Source: UBA5972 sp964600965
GTDB taxonomy: Bacteria; Pseudomonadota; Alphaproteobacteria; Rhodobacterales; Rhodobacteraceae
Direction: 5' to 3'
DNA length: 21,975 bases
Assembly: GCA_964600965.1 (NCBI GenBank)
Contig: CAZRLO010000045.1
Location: 1-21,975 of the forward strand
A program made the translations under genes and the position numbers. Below, piece after piece: positions 1 through 7,073 of the stretch (within the stretch, counting starts at the first letter, position 1; the number at the start of each line of letters is the position of its first letter). The notes beneath the pieces are model-generated. The model was not told the origin of the DNA and did not search any database. It saw nothing but the letters and a program-made list of their open reading frames with translations.

Positions 1-190
1 CGACCTCCAGCCGCGCCTCGGTGATATGGGCGATGATCCGGTCCGCCGCAATGGTTCCCGTGCGGCCCGAAGCATAGTCAAAATCAAGCACCGAATCGAC
101 GACCGCGCATTTTTGACTGTTGGGGTCTGAAACGACAAATGACACCGTATTGGTCGGTGAATCGAAAAAGGCTGTGACATTCGGCGACAT
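1..190 (-). CDS. MBL-fold metallo-hydrolase, N-terminal 63 residues (partial)
   Basis: This reverse-strand frame opens with ATG at 190-188 and runs off the left edge without a stop. The visible protein starts MSPNVTAFFDSPTNTVSFVV, then has AVVDSVLDFDYASGRTGT. This matches my memory of the N-terminus of proteobacterial metallo-beta-lactamase-fold hydrolases related to persulfide dioxygenases (ETHE1/Blh type). Those enzymes bind metal through an HxHxDH motif that would lie just outside the window, so catalysis cannot be checked here. A GGAG sits about 8 nt before the ATG. The gene is divergent from the zinc-finger gene at 412. The family call is reasonable; the specific substrate (for example glutathione persulfide) is not supported. 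Confidence 0.7.
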   Translation of the reverse strand, partial: MSPNVTAFFDSPTNTVSFVVSDPNSQKCAVVDSVLDFDYASGRTGTIAADRIIAHITEARLEV

Positions 191-218
191 GGCGCGGCTC
201 CGGGTCTGGACGAAACGA

Positions 219-247
219 CCTTAGCCCAATGGCGTTCACAATTGCAA
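219..247 (-). promoter_or_regulatory. Possible promoter for the MBL-fold hydrolase
   Basis: On the reverse strand a TTGCAA (-35 like, 247-242) is followed after 17 bp by CTAAGG (-10 like, 224-219), about 28 nt before the ATG at 190. The -10 match is modest. This is only a candidate. Confidence 0.28.
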
Positions 248-411
248 TTTCCGCGATCGTCGCGCGCGCCGCTGCATTAGGCCTGATGCCGACGCAATCC
301 GGTGGGCGGCGGCGCGCGCTCGCTTGCGGATATTCCGGCGATGGGGGGGCTTGACTTGTCGGTGCCAGAGGGGAACCCTGTGCGGCAAGGCAGATTTTAC
401 CGGAGTGGGAA

Positions 412-729
412 GTGGCCGATCTCGAAACCCGCAAGACGCAGTTGGCAGCCCGACTTGCCGAGCTTGAGGCGCGGTTGCACGGGATCGAAGGGTCGCTGGA
501 TGAAAAGCCCAGCACCGATGTCGAAGACCGGGCCTCTGAACGAGAAGAAGATGAAGTGCTTGAAAGCCTTGGCAATTCTGGCCTGAAAGAAATCCAGATG
601 ATCGAAGCGGCCCTGAACCGGCTGGCCGAGGGAACCTATGGCGAATGTATGAAATGCGGCGAAGATATTTCCGAGGCGCGGCTGGACCTGCTGCCCTACA
701 CGCCGCTATGCGCCACCTGTGCGCAGTAA
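412..729 (+). CDS. TraR/DksA family C4-type zinc-finger protein
   Basis: Predicted 105-residue member of the DksA/TraR family, whose members enter the RNA polymerase secondary channel and adjust initiation, often together with ppGpp. A coiled coil is likely over residues 3-75. It carries the DksA-like tip motif DxxDxA (D36, D39, A41). The C-terminal C4 zinc finger has C79, C82, C100 and C103, with the family-typical stretch GTYGECMKCGEDIS before it and LPYTPLCATCA at the end. The start is GTG at 412, supported by GGAG at 402-405 with 6 nt spacing. It is shorter than classical DksA (about 150 aa), so it belongs to the short DksA-like group. It is probably co-transcribed with the small gene 15 bp downstream. 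Whether it binds RNA polymerase is inferred from the family. Confidence 0.88.
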   Translation: MADLETRKTQLAARLAELEARLHGIEGSLDEKPSTDVEDRASEREEDEVLESLGNSGLKEIQMIEAALNRLAEGTYGECMKCGEDISEARLDLLPYTPLCATCAQ

Positions 730-744
730 TCCCGGGGGAAAAAG

Positions 745-945
745 ATGTCGTTTGAAAGCCTGAAAGCCGGCATCGCGCTATTGCTGGAAACCATAAGCGA
801 TAACCCACAGGACGCGCACGAGATTCAGGAAAGCCTGCGCGAAAAGCTTGAAGAGATGAAAGGCCTTGGCCTGCCGCTGCCACAGGATTTGGTGGAACTG
901 GAACGGCGGCTCGAAACCGATCTGGCCCGGAAGCCGCAAACCTGA
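745..945 (+). CDS. Small conserved-looking protein of unknown function
   Basis: A 66-residue acidic protein, MSFESLKAGI at the N-terminus, predicted mostly helical. Residues 5-17 form an amphipathic helix (LKAGIALLLETIS), followed by a charged heptad-like stretch around 24-38 (HEIQESLREKLEEMK) and a final helix ending in LERRLETDLARKPQT. There is no signal peptide, membrane segment or metal motif. A strong ribosome binding site (GGGGGAA at 734-740) precedes the ATG at 745, and the gene starts 15 nt after the zinc-finger gene, so translation is credible. I do not recognise a family. The tight pairing suggests a role linked to the DksA-like protein or simple co-transcription. Confidence 0.7.
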   Translation: MSFESLKAGIALLLETISDNPQDAHEIQESLREKLEEMKGLGLPLPQDLVELERRLETDLARKPQT

Positions 946-976
946 ACCGCGCGTACGGCCGGTTTCAGGTATTTTC
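941..976. terminator. Bidirectional terminator-like hairpin between convergent genes
   Basis: CCTGAACCG (941-949) pairs with CGGTTTCAGG (960-969), giving a 9-bp stem with one bulged A and a 10-nt loop. It is followed by TATTTTCG on the + strand and by TTTG on the - strand. It covers the stop codons of both convergent genes (TGA 943-945 and the reverse stop at 967-965). The position and tails fit a shared intrinsic terminator. The T tract is short, so strength is uncertain. Confidence 0.55.
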
Positions 977-2026
977 GCCGGACGACGCGCCGAACGAAAT
1001 CATGACCTTGCCGTCAGGCACCGCCAGGGCGCCCGGCAGGTCGGCGATCACGTCGTCGAGCGTCAGGTTGGCGCTGACATCGGTGCGCCAATCCCCGCTG
1101 GCAAAACGGGCCTGAACCGCGGCAATGGCGCGCACCTTTTCCGGAGCGGGCGTTTCGCGCATCCAATTGACCAGCCAAAAACCCTCGATCCGGTGATTGA
1201 GAAAGATCATCTTGCCCGGTTCCAGGATTTCCGGCAGGTCGCCCGACAATTTGCCGTAGATCACCCAGCGACTGCCCGCGCCCATCGCGTTGAAGACCTG
1301 CGATGTGGCCGGACCGGCGACCGCATCCAAGAGGATCGTCGGCTTTTCGGCGCGAACAGCGGCGGCCAGATCGCCGGCAAAGCTGTCTGAAGTTTCGTTC
1401 AGCGCTTGCGCCGCGCCCAGTTCCCGCAGCGCATCCAGCGGCGCGTCGCGGCGTGCAATTGCGATCAGCCGCCGCCCGCTGGCCGCTGCCAGCCCGGCCA
1501 TCAGCTTGCCCAACTGGCTGGCCGCCGCCGTCGCGATGAACGCGCCGCCTTCGGGCACCAGTTCCACCATCGCCGCCGCTGTCAAGGGGTTGACGATCAG
1601 GGCGGCGGCGTCCTCGTCGCGCAGATCGGGCCGCAGCGGGATCACCGTCGCCGCGTCCGCCAGCGCATATTCCGCCCAGGTGCCGGTGCCGGTAAGACCG
1701 GGCGCGAAGGAAACCCGTGTTCCGATCAACGCGTCATCGCCGCCATCGCCCACCGCGACGATATCGCCGACACCCTCAAAACCTGCCGCCGCGCCCTTGA
1801 CCCGCGGCTGACCGTAACTGCCCTGCACGAACATGACATCCGATGGGTTGACACAGGCCATGCGCATCCGGATCAACACCTGGTCGGCAGCGGGTTTCGG
1901 GATCGGCGTCTGCGTCAGAGTCAGGTAATCATCAATATTTTCAAGAAGATAACTGGATGACGCGGCGTTGGAAAATCCGTCATGTTTCAACAGCAACGCC
2001 TGCATTTGGGATGGATCGGCCATCAT
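965..2026 (-). CDS. MDR-family zinc-independent oxidoreductase (2-enoyl-CoA/quinone reductase-like)
   Basis: Predicted 353-residue NAD(P)H-dependent medium-chain reductase. The N-terminal GroES-like domain holds VNPSDVMFVQGSYG (59-72), which resembles the MECR/Etr1 signature in which the Tyr (here Y71) is catalytic, and GFEGVGDIVAVG (82-93). The Rossmann part runs about 158-300, with ATAAASQLGKLM (165-176) as an atypical glycine-poor nucleotide loop. No structural or catalytic zinc cysteine cluster is seen. IEGFWLVNWMRE near the C-terminus also resembles MECR. The chosen start is the ATG at 2026, which overlaps the stop of the acyl-CoA dehydrogenase as ATGA and has AGGAGAAGG just upstream; a longer frame to 2128 would run into that gene. 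Coupled translation with the dehydrogenase suggests it reduces an enoyl intermediate or a related carbonyl. A quinone reductase role is the alternative. Confidence 0.8.
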   Translation of the reverse strand: MMADPSQMQALLLKHDGFSNAASSSYLLENIDDYLTLTQTPIPKPAADQVLIRMRMACVNPSDVMFVQGSYGQPRVKGAAAGFEGVGDIVAVGDGGDDALIGTRVSFAPGLTGTGTWAEYALADAATVIPLRPDLRDEDAAALIVNPLTAAAMVELVPEGGAFIATAAASQLGKLMAGLAAASGRRLIAIARRDAPLDALRELGAAQALNETSDSFAGDLAAAVRAEKPTILLDAVAGPATSQVFNAMGAGSRWVIYGKLSGDLPEILEPGKMIFLNHRIEGFWLVNWMRETPAPEKVRAIAAVQARFASGDWRTDVSANLTLDDVIADLPGALAVPDGKVMISFGASSGENT

Positions 2027-3252
2027 ACCTTCTCCTGTGTGTATTTTTTCAGTTCGGCCCTTGCGACCTGCATCCGGTGTACCGCATCGGGCCCGTCGGC
2101 CAGCCTGAGCGTGCGCAGATGCGCCCATTGCCGTGCCAGCGCCGTATCCTGTGAAATACCCTGCGCGCCGAACATCTGAACCGCCTCGTCGGTCACTTTC
2201 AGCGCCATCAGGGGTGCCACGACCTTGATCGCGCTGATCCAGGGCGCGGCGGCACGGGCATCATTCTGATCCATCATCCATGCCGCCTTGAGACACAAAA
2301 GCCGGGCCTGCTCGATCTCCATCCGGCAATTGGCGATGATATCGAAATTGCCGCCCAGTTTTACGACCGGCTTGCCAAAGGCCTGCCGTTCCAGCCCGCG
2401 CCTGCACATCAGCTCCAGCGCCTTTTCCGCCTGTCCGATTGCGCGCATGCAGTGATGGATGCGTCCCGGCCCCAGACGGCCCTGCGCGATTTCAAAACCG
2501 CGACCCTCGCCCACCAGCAAGTTGCCCGCAGGTACCCGCACATCCGTGAACCGCAGATGCAGGTGCCCGTGCGGCGCATCGTCGTCGCCATAAACCTGCA
2601 TGGCCCGCAATTTTTCGACCCCCGGTGTGTCCGAGGGCACCAGTATCATCGAATGCTGCGCGTGTTTCGGGCGGTTCGCGTCGGGGGTATTCACCATGAC
2701 GACATAAATCGCGCAACGCGGATCGCCCGCGCCGCTGGACCACCATTTTTCGCCGCTGAGCACGTATTCGTCGCCTTCGCGCACGCAGGACATCGCGATA
2801 TTGGTCGCGTCGGACGAGGCGACACCCGGTTCGGTCATCAGATATGCCGAGCGGATTTCGCCCTCCAGCAACGGCGCCAGCCACCGGGCCTTGTGGTCGT
2901 CGGTGCCATAGCGCTCCAGGACTTCCATGTTACCCGTATCGGGAGCCGAGCAATTGAAGGTTTCGGCCCCAAGATGCGCCCGGCCCATTTCTTCGGCCAG
3001 CCAGGCATATTCGACCGTGGACAGCCCGAAACCGCGTTTGCTGTCGGTCAGCCAGAAATTCCACAACCCCTTGGATTTCGCCCGCGCTTTCAGTTCGGCA
3101 AGGATCGCGGTTTGCCGATCGGTAAACTGCCAGCGGTCGCCTTTGTTCACCTCGGCCAGGAATTCATCATCCTGCGGTGCGATTTCATCACGAACCATCG
3201 CGGCGACCTGTTCCAGCAGCGGCTCGAGCCGCGCGGTCTTGCCCAAATTCAT
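2023..3252 (-). CDS. ACAD10/ACAD11-type acyl-CoA dehydrogenase
   Basis: Predicted 409-residue FAD-dependent acyl-CoA dehydrogenase. Segments recalled as hallmarks of human ACAD11 are present: FNCSAPDTGNMEVL (99-112), TEPGVASSDATNI (140-152), GEKWWSSGAG (167-176), QHSMILVPSDTPGV (199-212) and GEGRGFEIAQGRLGPGRIHHCMR (248-270). The C-terminal region has RLADGPD (383-389), where ordinary acyl-CoA dehydrogenases carry a catalytic Glu in an EGT-type motif; here it is Asp386. In ACAD10/11 and in LvaC this subgroup acts with a kinase to remove a phosphorylated 4-hydroxyl from 4-hydroxyacyl-CoAs. The kinase half lies divergently at 3898. The start is ATG 3252 (MNLGKTARLEPLLEQ); the frame extends to 3381 but that extension has no family character. 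A GGGA lies 8 nt upstream. It is coupled to the downstream reductase by an ATGA overlap. Confidence 0.9.
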   Translation of the reverse strand: MNLGKTARLEPLLEQVAAMVRDEIAPQDDEFLAEVNKGDRWQFTDRQTAILAELKARAKSKGLWNFWLTDSKRGFGLSTVEYAWLAEEMGRAHLGAETFNCSAPDTGNMEVLERYGTDDHKARWLAPLLEGEIRSAYLMTEPGVASSDATNIAMSCVREGDEYVLSGEKWWSSGAGDPRCAIYVVMVNTPDANRPKHAQHSMILVPSDTPGVEKLRAMQVYGDDDAPHGHLHLRFTDVRVPAGNLLVGEGRGFEIAQGRLGPGRIHHCMRAIGQAEKALELMCRRGLERQAFGKPVVKLGGNFDIIANCRMEIEQARLLCLKAAWMMDQNDARAAAPWISAIKVVAPLMALKVTDEAVQMFGAQGISQDTALARQWAHLRTLRLADGPDAVHRMQVARAELKKYTQEKV

Positions 3253-3352
3253 CCAGATATTCCCGTGTTTTTTTCGTCGCCCGTTTTCCGCCCCGTCAGC
3301 ACAATGCCGGCGGGTTTGTGGTCGGAAATTGCGCTTTACAACTGATGCGGAA

Positions 3353-3381
3353 CAGAAACAGACTGGTACGCAGATTGTCAA
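3353..3381 (-). promoter_or_regulatory. Candidate promoter for the acyl-CoA dehydrogenase
   Basis: On the reverse strand a perfect TTGACA (3381-3376) is followed after 17 bp by TTTCTG (3358-3353), which is a poor -10. It lies about 100 nt before the ATG at 3252, inside the 174-bp divergent gap. A 6-bp inverted repeat GGCGGC-TT-GCCGCC at 3392-3405 sits next to it, between the two divergent genes, and could be an operator or a leader hairpin of the rightward operon. Confidence 0.3.
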
Positions 3382-3426
3382 TCGCCCGGTTGGCGGCTTG
3401 CCGCCGGGTCAGGCAAGGGGGGGGCG

Positions 3427-3885
3427 ATGATCACGATCAGGGAATTCGCCGAACTTCAGGGCCAACCGCTGGGGGTGTCGCCCTGGATGCAGATCGATCA
3501 GGACCGAATCGATCGGTTCGCCGATGTCACCGGGGATCACCAGTTCATCCACGTCGATCCTGCCCGCGCCCGCGCCGAGACCGATCTTGACGGCACCATC
3601 GCCCACGGCTTTCTGACGCTGGCGCTGCTCAGCCGCCTGAATGCCGCCGTCCTGCCCGATATCGCGCGGCGCAGGATGACCTTCAATTACGGGTTGAACC
3701 GTGTGCGATTTCTGGCCCCGGTACCGGTCGCGTCCCGCATCCGTTCGCACGTGAAACTGCTGTCGGTCCAGCGCACGGACCCCGGTCGGTATCTGTGCTG
3801 TCACGAAGCCCGGATCGAGACAGAGCACGCCGAAAAACCGGCCCTGATTGCCGAGCAACTGTTGTTGCATATTCTGGATGATTGA
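3427..3885 (+). CDS. MaoC-like hot-dog-fold (enoyl-CoA) hydratase
   Basis: Predicted 152-residue single hot-dog protein of the MaoC/(R)-hydratase group. The signature FADVTGDHQFIHVDPARA covers 31-48 and places the catalytic pair as D37 and H42, as in PhaJ-type (R)-specific enoyl-CoA hydratases. AHGFLTLALLS (59-69) completes the conserved hydratase segment. The protein would act on CoA thioesters in the cytoplasm. It is the first gene of the rightward operon, 12 nt before the kinase, and divergent from the dehydrogenase. Start ATG 3427 follows a G-run (3418-3424) that can serve as ribosome binding site. The stereochemistry (R-hydroxyacyl product) is inferred from the family and would differ from the crotonase-type hydratase two genes downstream. 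Confidence 0.87.
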   Translation: MITIREFAELQGQPLGVSPWMQIDQDRIDRFADVTGDHQFIHVDPARARAETDLDGTIAHGFLTLALLSRLNAAVLPDIARRRMTFNYGLNRVRFLAPVPVASRIRSHVKLLSVQRTDPGRYLCCHEARIETEHAEKPALIAEQLLLHILDD

Positions 3886-3897
3886 GACAGGCACATC

Positions 3898-4935
3898 ATG
3901 AAAGACGACGATATAATCGAGGAGTTTCAATCTATTGGTCCATATCTGGAAAGCCGGATCGATGGATTTGAAACCCTGCGATCGGTGCGGAAATTTGATA
4001 CGGGACAGTCCAACCCGACCTATCTGCTGGGTGCCGATTCAGGCGAATATGTCCTGCGCGCCAAACCGCTGGGGCAGTTGTTGAAATCGGCGCATCAGGT
4101 AGATCGCGAATTTCGGGTGATGCACGCGCTTGCGGACAGCGCGGTCCCGGTCCCGCGCATGTATCATCTGGCGCAGGACGACAATCCGCTGGGCCGGATG
4201 TTCTTTGTCATGGCGTACCTGGAGGGCCGGATTTTCTGGGATCCGACCTTGCCGGGGATCGACCGGACCGAGCGACAAGCGATCTACGATTCGATGAACG
4301 CGACTTTGGCCGACCTGCACAGTGTTGATCCGCAGGCTGTCGGCCTTGGAGATTTTGGCCCGCCGGGCAATTATTTCGCCCGCCAGACCGCGCGCTGGGT
4401 CAAGCAATACCGCGCATCGGCGAGCGCGCCGAGCCCGGCGATGGAACGCCTGATCGACTGGTTGCTGGCCAATCTGCCCGAAGACGATACCGCAACCCTG
4501 GTGCACGGCGATTTCCGGCTCGACAACATGATCATCGCACCCGACGGGCCGCGGGTGATTGCGGTGCTCGACTGGGAACTGGCGACGCTGGGTCATCCGC
4601 TGGCCGATCTGGCGTATCAATGCATGCAATGGCGTTTGCCGCATCAGGGCGGCATGCGCGGGTTGGGCGGAATCGACCGCGCAGCGCTGGGCCTGCCGAC
4701 CGAGTCGGAATATGTCGCCGCCTATTGTGCGCGGCGCGGAATAGGCAAGATCGGCAACTGGAACTTCTGCCTTGCGTTCAGCTTTTTCCGCCTTGCCGCC
4801 ATTTTGCAGGGCGTGGTGCGGCGCGCCGAGGATGGCAATGCCTCGAACCCGGAACGCGCGCGCCAGATGGCGCAGGCGATTCCGGTTCTGGCCGCGATGG
4901 CGAACGATTTGACAAGCGGGGCGGGTGACGCATGA
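3898..4935 (+). CDS. APH-fold phosphotransferase, ACAD10/11-type 4-hydroxyacyl-CoA kinase candidate
   Basis: Predicted 345-residue kinase of the aminoglycoside phosphotransferase/choline kinase fold. Visible features: the nucleotide-loop stretch FDTGQSNPTYLL (33-44), the likely ATP-binding Lys in LRAKP (K56), the catalytic Brenner motif HGDFRLDN (H203, D205, N210), and the metal-binding IAVLDWELATLGHPLADLAY (D225). GQSNPTYLL and VIAVLDWEL-x-T-x-GHPLADLA match what I recall of the N-terminal half of vertebrate ACAD11. In bacteria the relative with known chemistry is LvaA, which phosphorylates 4-hydroxyvaleryl-CoA. An antibiotic resistance function is unlikely given the context. Start ATG 3898 has GAGACAGG upstream. 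Its stop overlaps the next start as ATGA (4932-4935), so it is translationally coupled to the bifunctional beta-oxidation enzyme. Confidence 0.86.
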   Translation: MKDDDIIEEFQSIGPYLESRIDGFETLRSVRKFDTGQSNPTYLLGADSGEYVLRAKPLGQLLKSAHQVDREFRVMHALADSAVPVPRMYHLAQDDNPLGRMFFVMAYLEGRIFWDPTLPGIDRTERQAIYDSMNATLADLHSVDPQAVGLGDFGPPGNYFARQTARWVKQYRASASAPSPAMERLIDWLLANLPEDDTATLVHGDFRLDNMIIAPDGPRVIAVLDWELATLGHPLADLAYQCMQWRLPHQGGMRGLGGIDRAALGLPTESEYVAAYCARRGIGKIGNWNFCLAFSFFRLAAILQGVVRRAEDGNASNPERARQMAQAIPVLAAMANDLTSGAGDA

Positions 4936-7070
4936 CTGATGTGGCGGGCGAACCGGTCCTTGGCGAACGTGCGGGACGCATTTGGCTGATCACCATAAAC
5001 AACCCGCCCGTGAACGCGTTGGGGCAGGCGGTGCGGGCGGGCATTTCGCGCGAAATCCGGCACGCCGGGGCCGATCCTGCCGTGGCCGCCGCGGTGATCA
5101 TCGGTGGCGCGCGAACTTTTCCCGCGGGGGCCGACATCAAGGAATTCGGCAAGCCGCCGCTGGAACCCGGACTGCCCGAACTGTGCCAGCAGATCGAGAA
5201 TTGCGCCAAACCCGTAATCGCGGCACTGCATGGCACAGCGCTTGGCGGCGGACTGGAGATCGCGCTGGCCGCGCATTACCGCATCGCCGACGACAACGCG
5301 CGCCTCGGCCTGCCCGAGGTCAGTCTGGGCCTGCTGCCGGGGGCCGGTGGCACCCAAAGGATGCCGCGCATCACCGGTGCGAAACTGGCGCTGGACGTGA
5401 TGCTGTCGGGCAAGCCCATTCATGCAAGGAAGGCGCTGGAAAGCGGTTTGCTGGACGAGATCGCCACGGCGGAACTGAGGCCGGCGGCCACCGAATATGC
5501 CGAGCGGTTGGTCAGGACCGGCGCCGGACCACGCCCGACCAGCGAACGCCGCGAAGGTTTTGCCGATATGGCCGGGTTTGACGCCGAAATTGCCGCGCGG
5601 CGCGAAACGCTTCTGACCCGGGCCAAGGGGCAGAAATCGCCGTTCCTGATCGTGGACTGCGTCGCGGCATCCGCGAACCTGCCGTTTGACGACGGCATAA
5701 AAATGGAACGGGCCGCGTTCATCGACTGTCTGGGTTCCGAACAGTCCAAGGGCATGATCCACGCCTTTTTTGCCGAGCGCCAGACCGCGAAAGTGCCCGA
5801 GGCCGCCCGTGCGGCCCCGCGAACGGTCGCAACCGGCGCGGTGATCGGCGGCGGTACCATGGGGGCGGGCATCGCCGTTGCGCTTCTGTCGGCGGGTCTG
5901 CCGGTGATCATGATCGAACGCGACGATGAAAGCGTGGCGCGGGGCCGGGAAAATGTCACCAGGGTATTTGAGCAATATCTGGCCAGGGGCCGGATCAGCG
6001 CTGAAAATATGGCAGAGACATTGGGACGGTTCGGTGCCTCCACCAATTACGCGGCCCTTGGCGACGTTGATCTGGTGATCGAGGCAGTGTTCGAGGACAT
6101 GGCGGTCAAGAAAACCGTGTTTCAGGCGCTGGACCGCGCGATGAAATCCGGCGCTGTCCTGGCTACCAACACTTCGTATCTGGATGTGAATGCCCTTGCC
6201 GGCTCGATTTCGCGGCCTAAGGATGTGATCGGGCTTCACTTTTTTTCGCCCGCCAATATCATGAAATTACTGGAAATTGTTGTTCCCGACAAGGTTTCGG
6301 ACGACGTGGTCGCCACGGCTTTCGCGCTGGCGAGGCGACTGGGCAAGACCCCGGTCCGTTCGCGCGTTTGCGATGGTTTCATCGGCAACCGGCTGATGGC
6401 AACCTATCGACGGGCGGCCGACTATATGATGGAAGACGGTGCCAGCCCTTATGAAATCGACGCGGCAATCCGTGATTTCGGCTTTGCAATGGGGCCCTAT
6501 CAGGTCAGCGATCTGGCGGGCGGCGACATTGGCTGGGCCACCCGGAAACGCCGCGCGCCGGGTCGCGACAAACGCGAGCGCTATGTCGAAATCGGCGACC
6601 GGATCTGCGAGAACGGCTGGTTCGGCCAGAAAACCGGGCGGGGATATTATCGTTATGACGACGGTTCCCGCATCGGGCGGGAAGACCCCGAGGTTCTGGC
6701 GATCATTCAGGCAGAGCGCGCCCGCGCCGGCATCACTCCACGCCGGATCCCGAGCGGTGAAATCCAGCGACGCTATCTCGCGGCCATGGTCAACGAAGCC
6801 TGCAACGTTCTGGCCGAAGGGATCGCGCTGCGTCCCCTTGATATCGATGTCACGCTGCTGGCCGGGTACGGCTTTCCGCGCTGGCGCGGCGGGCCGATGA
6901 AATGGGCCGATAGTGTCGGTCTGGGGGCGGTTCTGGCCAACATCCGCGAATATGCAATCGACGACGCCTTTTTCTGGCGGGCGGCGCCGATGTTGCAGGA
7001 ACTGGTGCTGGAAGGACGCGAATTCGAGGATCTGAACCAATCGGGCCGGGCCCACCGACCAAAGGAATAG
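4932..7070 (+). CDS. Bifunctional enoyl-CoA hydratase / 3-hydroxyacyl-CoA dehydrogenase (FadJ/MFE-1 type)
   Basis: Predicted 712-residue multifunctional beta-oxidation enzyme. The crotonase domain (about 1-190) keeps the oxyanion segment FPAGADIKEF (63-72) and both catalytic glutamates, E109 in GTALGGGLEIALAAH and E129 in GLPEVSLGLLPGAGG. The NAD-binding domain begins with VIGGGTMGAG (304-313). The dehydrogenase active site includes NTSYL (413-417) and the His of GLHFFSP (H436). A C-terminal 3HCDH domain follows, with PYQVSDLAGGDIGW and FGQKTGRGYYRYDDG, and a second C-terminal repeat including GYGFPRWRGGPM. The length is typical of the alphaproteobacterial/peroxisomal form. It hydrates trans-2-enoyl-CoA and oxidises the (S)-3-hydroxyacyl-CoA with NAD. 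No thiolase partner lies in the window. The start overlaps the kinase stop. Confidence 0.94.
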   Translation: MTDVAGEPVLGERAGRIWLITINNPPVNALGQAVRAGISREIRHAGADPAVAAAVIIGGARTFPAGADIKEFGKPPLEPGLPELCQQIENCAKPVIAALHGTALGGGLEIALAAHYRIADDNARLGLPEVSLGLLPGAGGTQRMPRITGAKLALDVMLSGKPIHARKALESGLLDEIATAELRPAATEYAERLVRTGAGPRPTSERREGFADMAGFDAEIAARRETLLTRAKGQKSPFLIVDCVAASANLPFDDGIKMERAAFIDCLGSEQSKGMIHAFFAERQTAKVPEAARAAPRTVATGAVIGGGTMGAGIAVALLSAGLPVIMIERDDESVARGRENVTRVFEQYLARGRISAENMAETLGRFGASTNYAALGDVDLVIEAVFEDMAVKKTVFQALDRAMKSGAVLATNTSYLDVNALAGSISRPKDVIGLHFFSPANIMKLLEIVVPDKVSDDVVATAFALARRLGKTPVRSRVCDGFIGNRLMATYRRAADYMMEDGASPYEIDAAIRDFGFAMGPYQVSDLAGGDIGWATRKRRAPGRDKRERYVEIGDRICENGWFGQKTGRGYYRYDDGSRIGREDPEVLAIIQAERARAGITPRRIPSGEIQRRYLAAMVNEACNVLAEGIALRPLDIDVTLLAGYGFPRWRGGPMKWADSVGLGAVLANIREYAIDDAFFWRAAPMLQELVLEGREFEDLNQSGRAHRPKE

Positions 7071-7073
7071 GCA

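Noticed and set aside
2452..3345. 297-residue forward frame opposite the acyl-CoA dehydrogenase
   Set aside because: It is antisense to a well-conserved gene; His/Arg-rich shadow composition.
3898..4935. Aminoglycoside resistance gene
   Set aside because: The fold is shared, but the ACAD11-like motifs and the operon with beta-oxidation enzymes point to an acyl-CoA-related kinase.
4722..6239. 505-residue open frame on the reverse strand opposite the kinase and bifunctional enzyme genes
   Set aside because: It lies fully antisense to two clear enzymes with intact motifs, is rich in His/Arg/Gln as expected for an antisense shadow of high-GC coding DNA, and has no recognisable domain.
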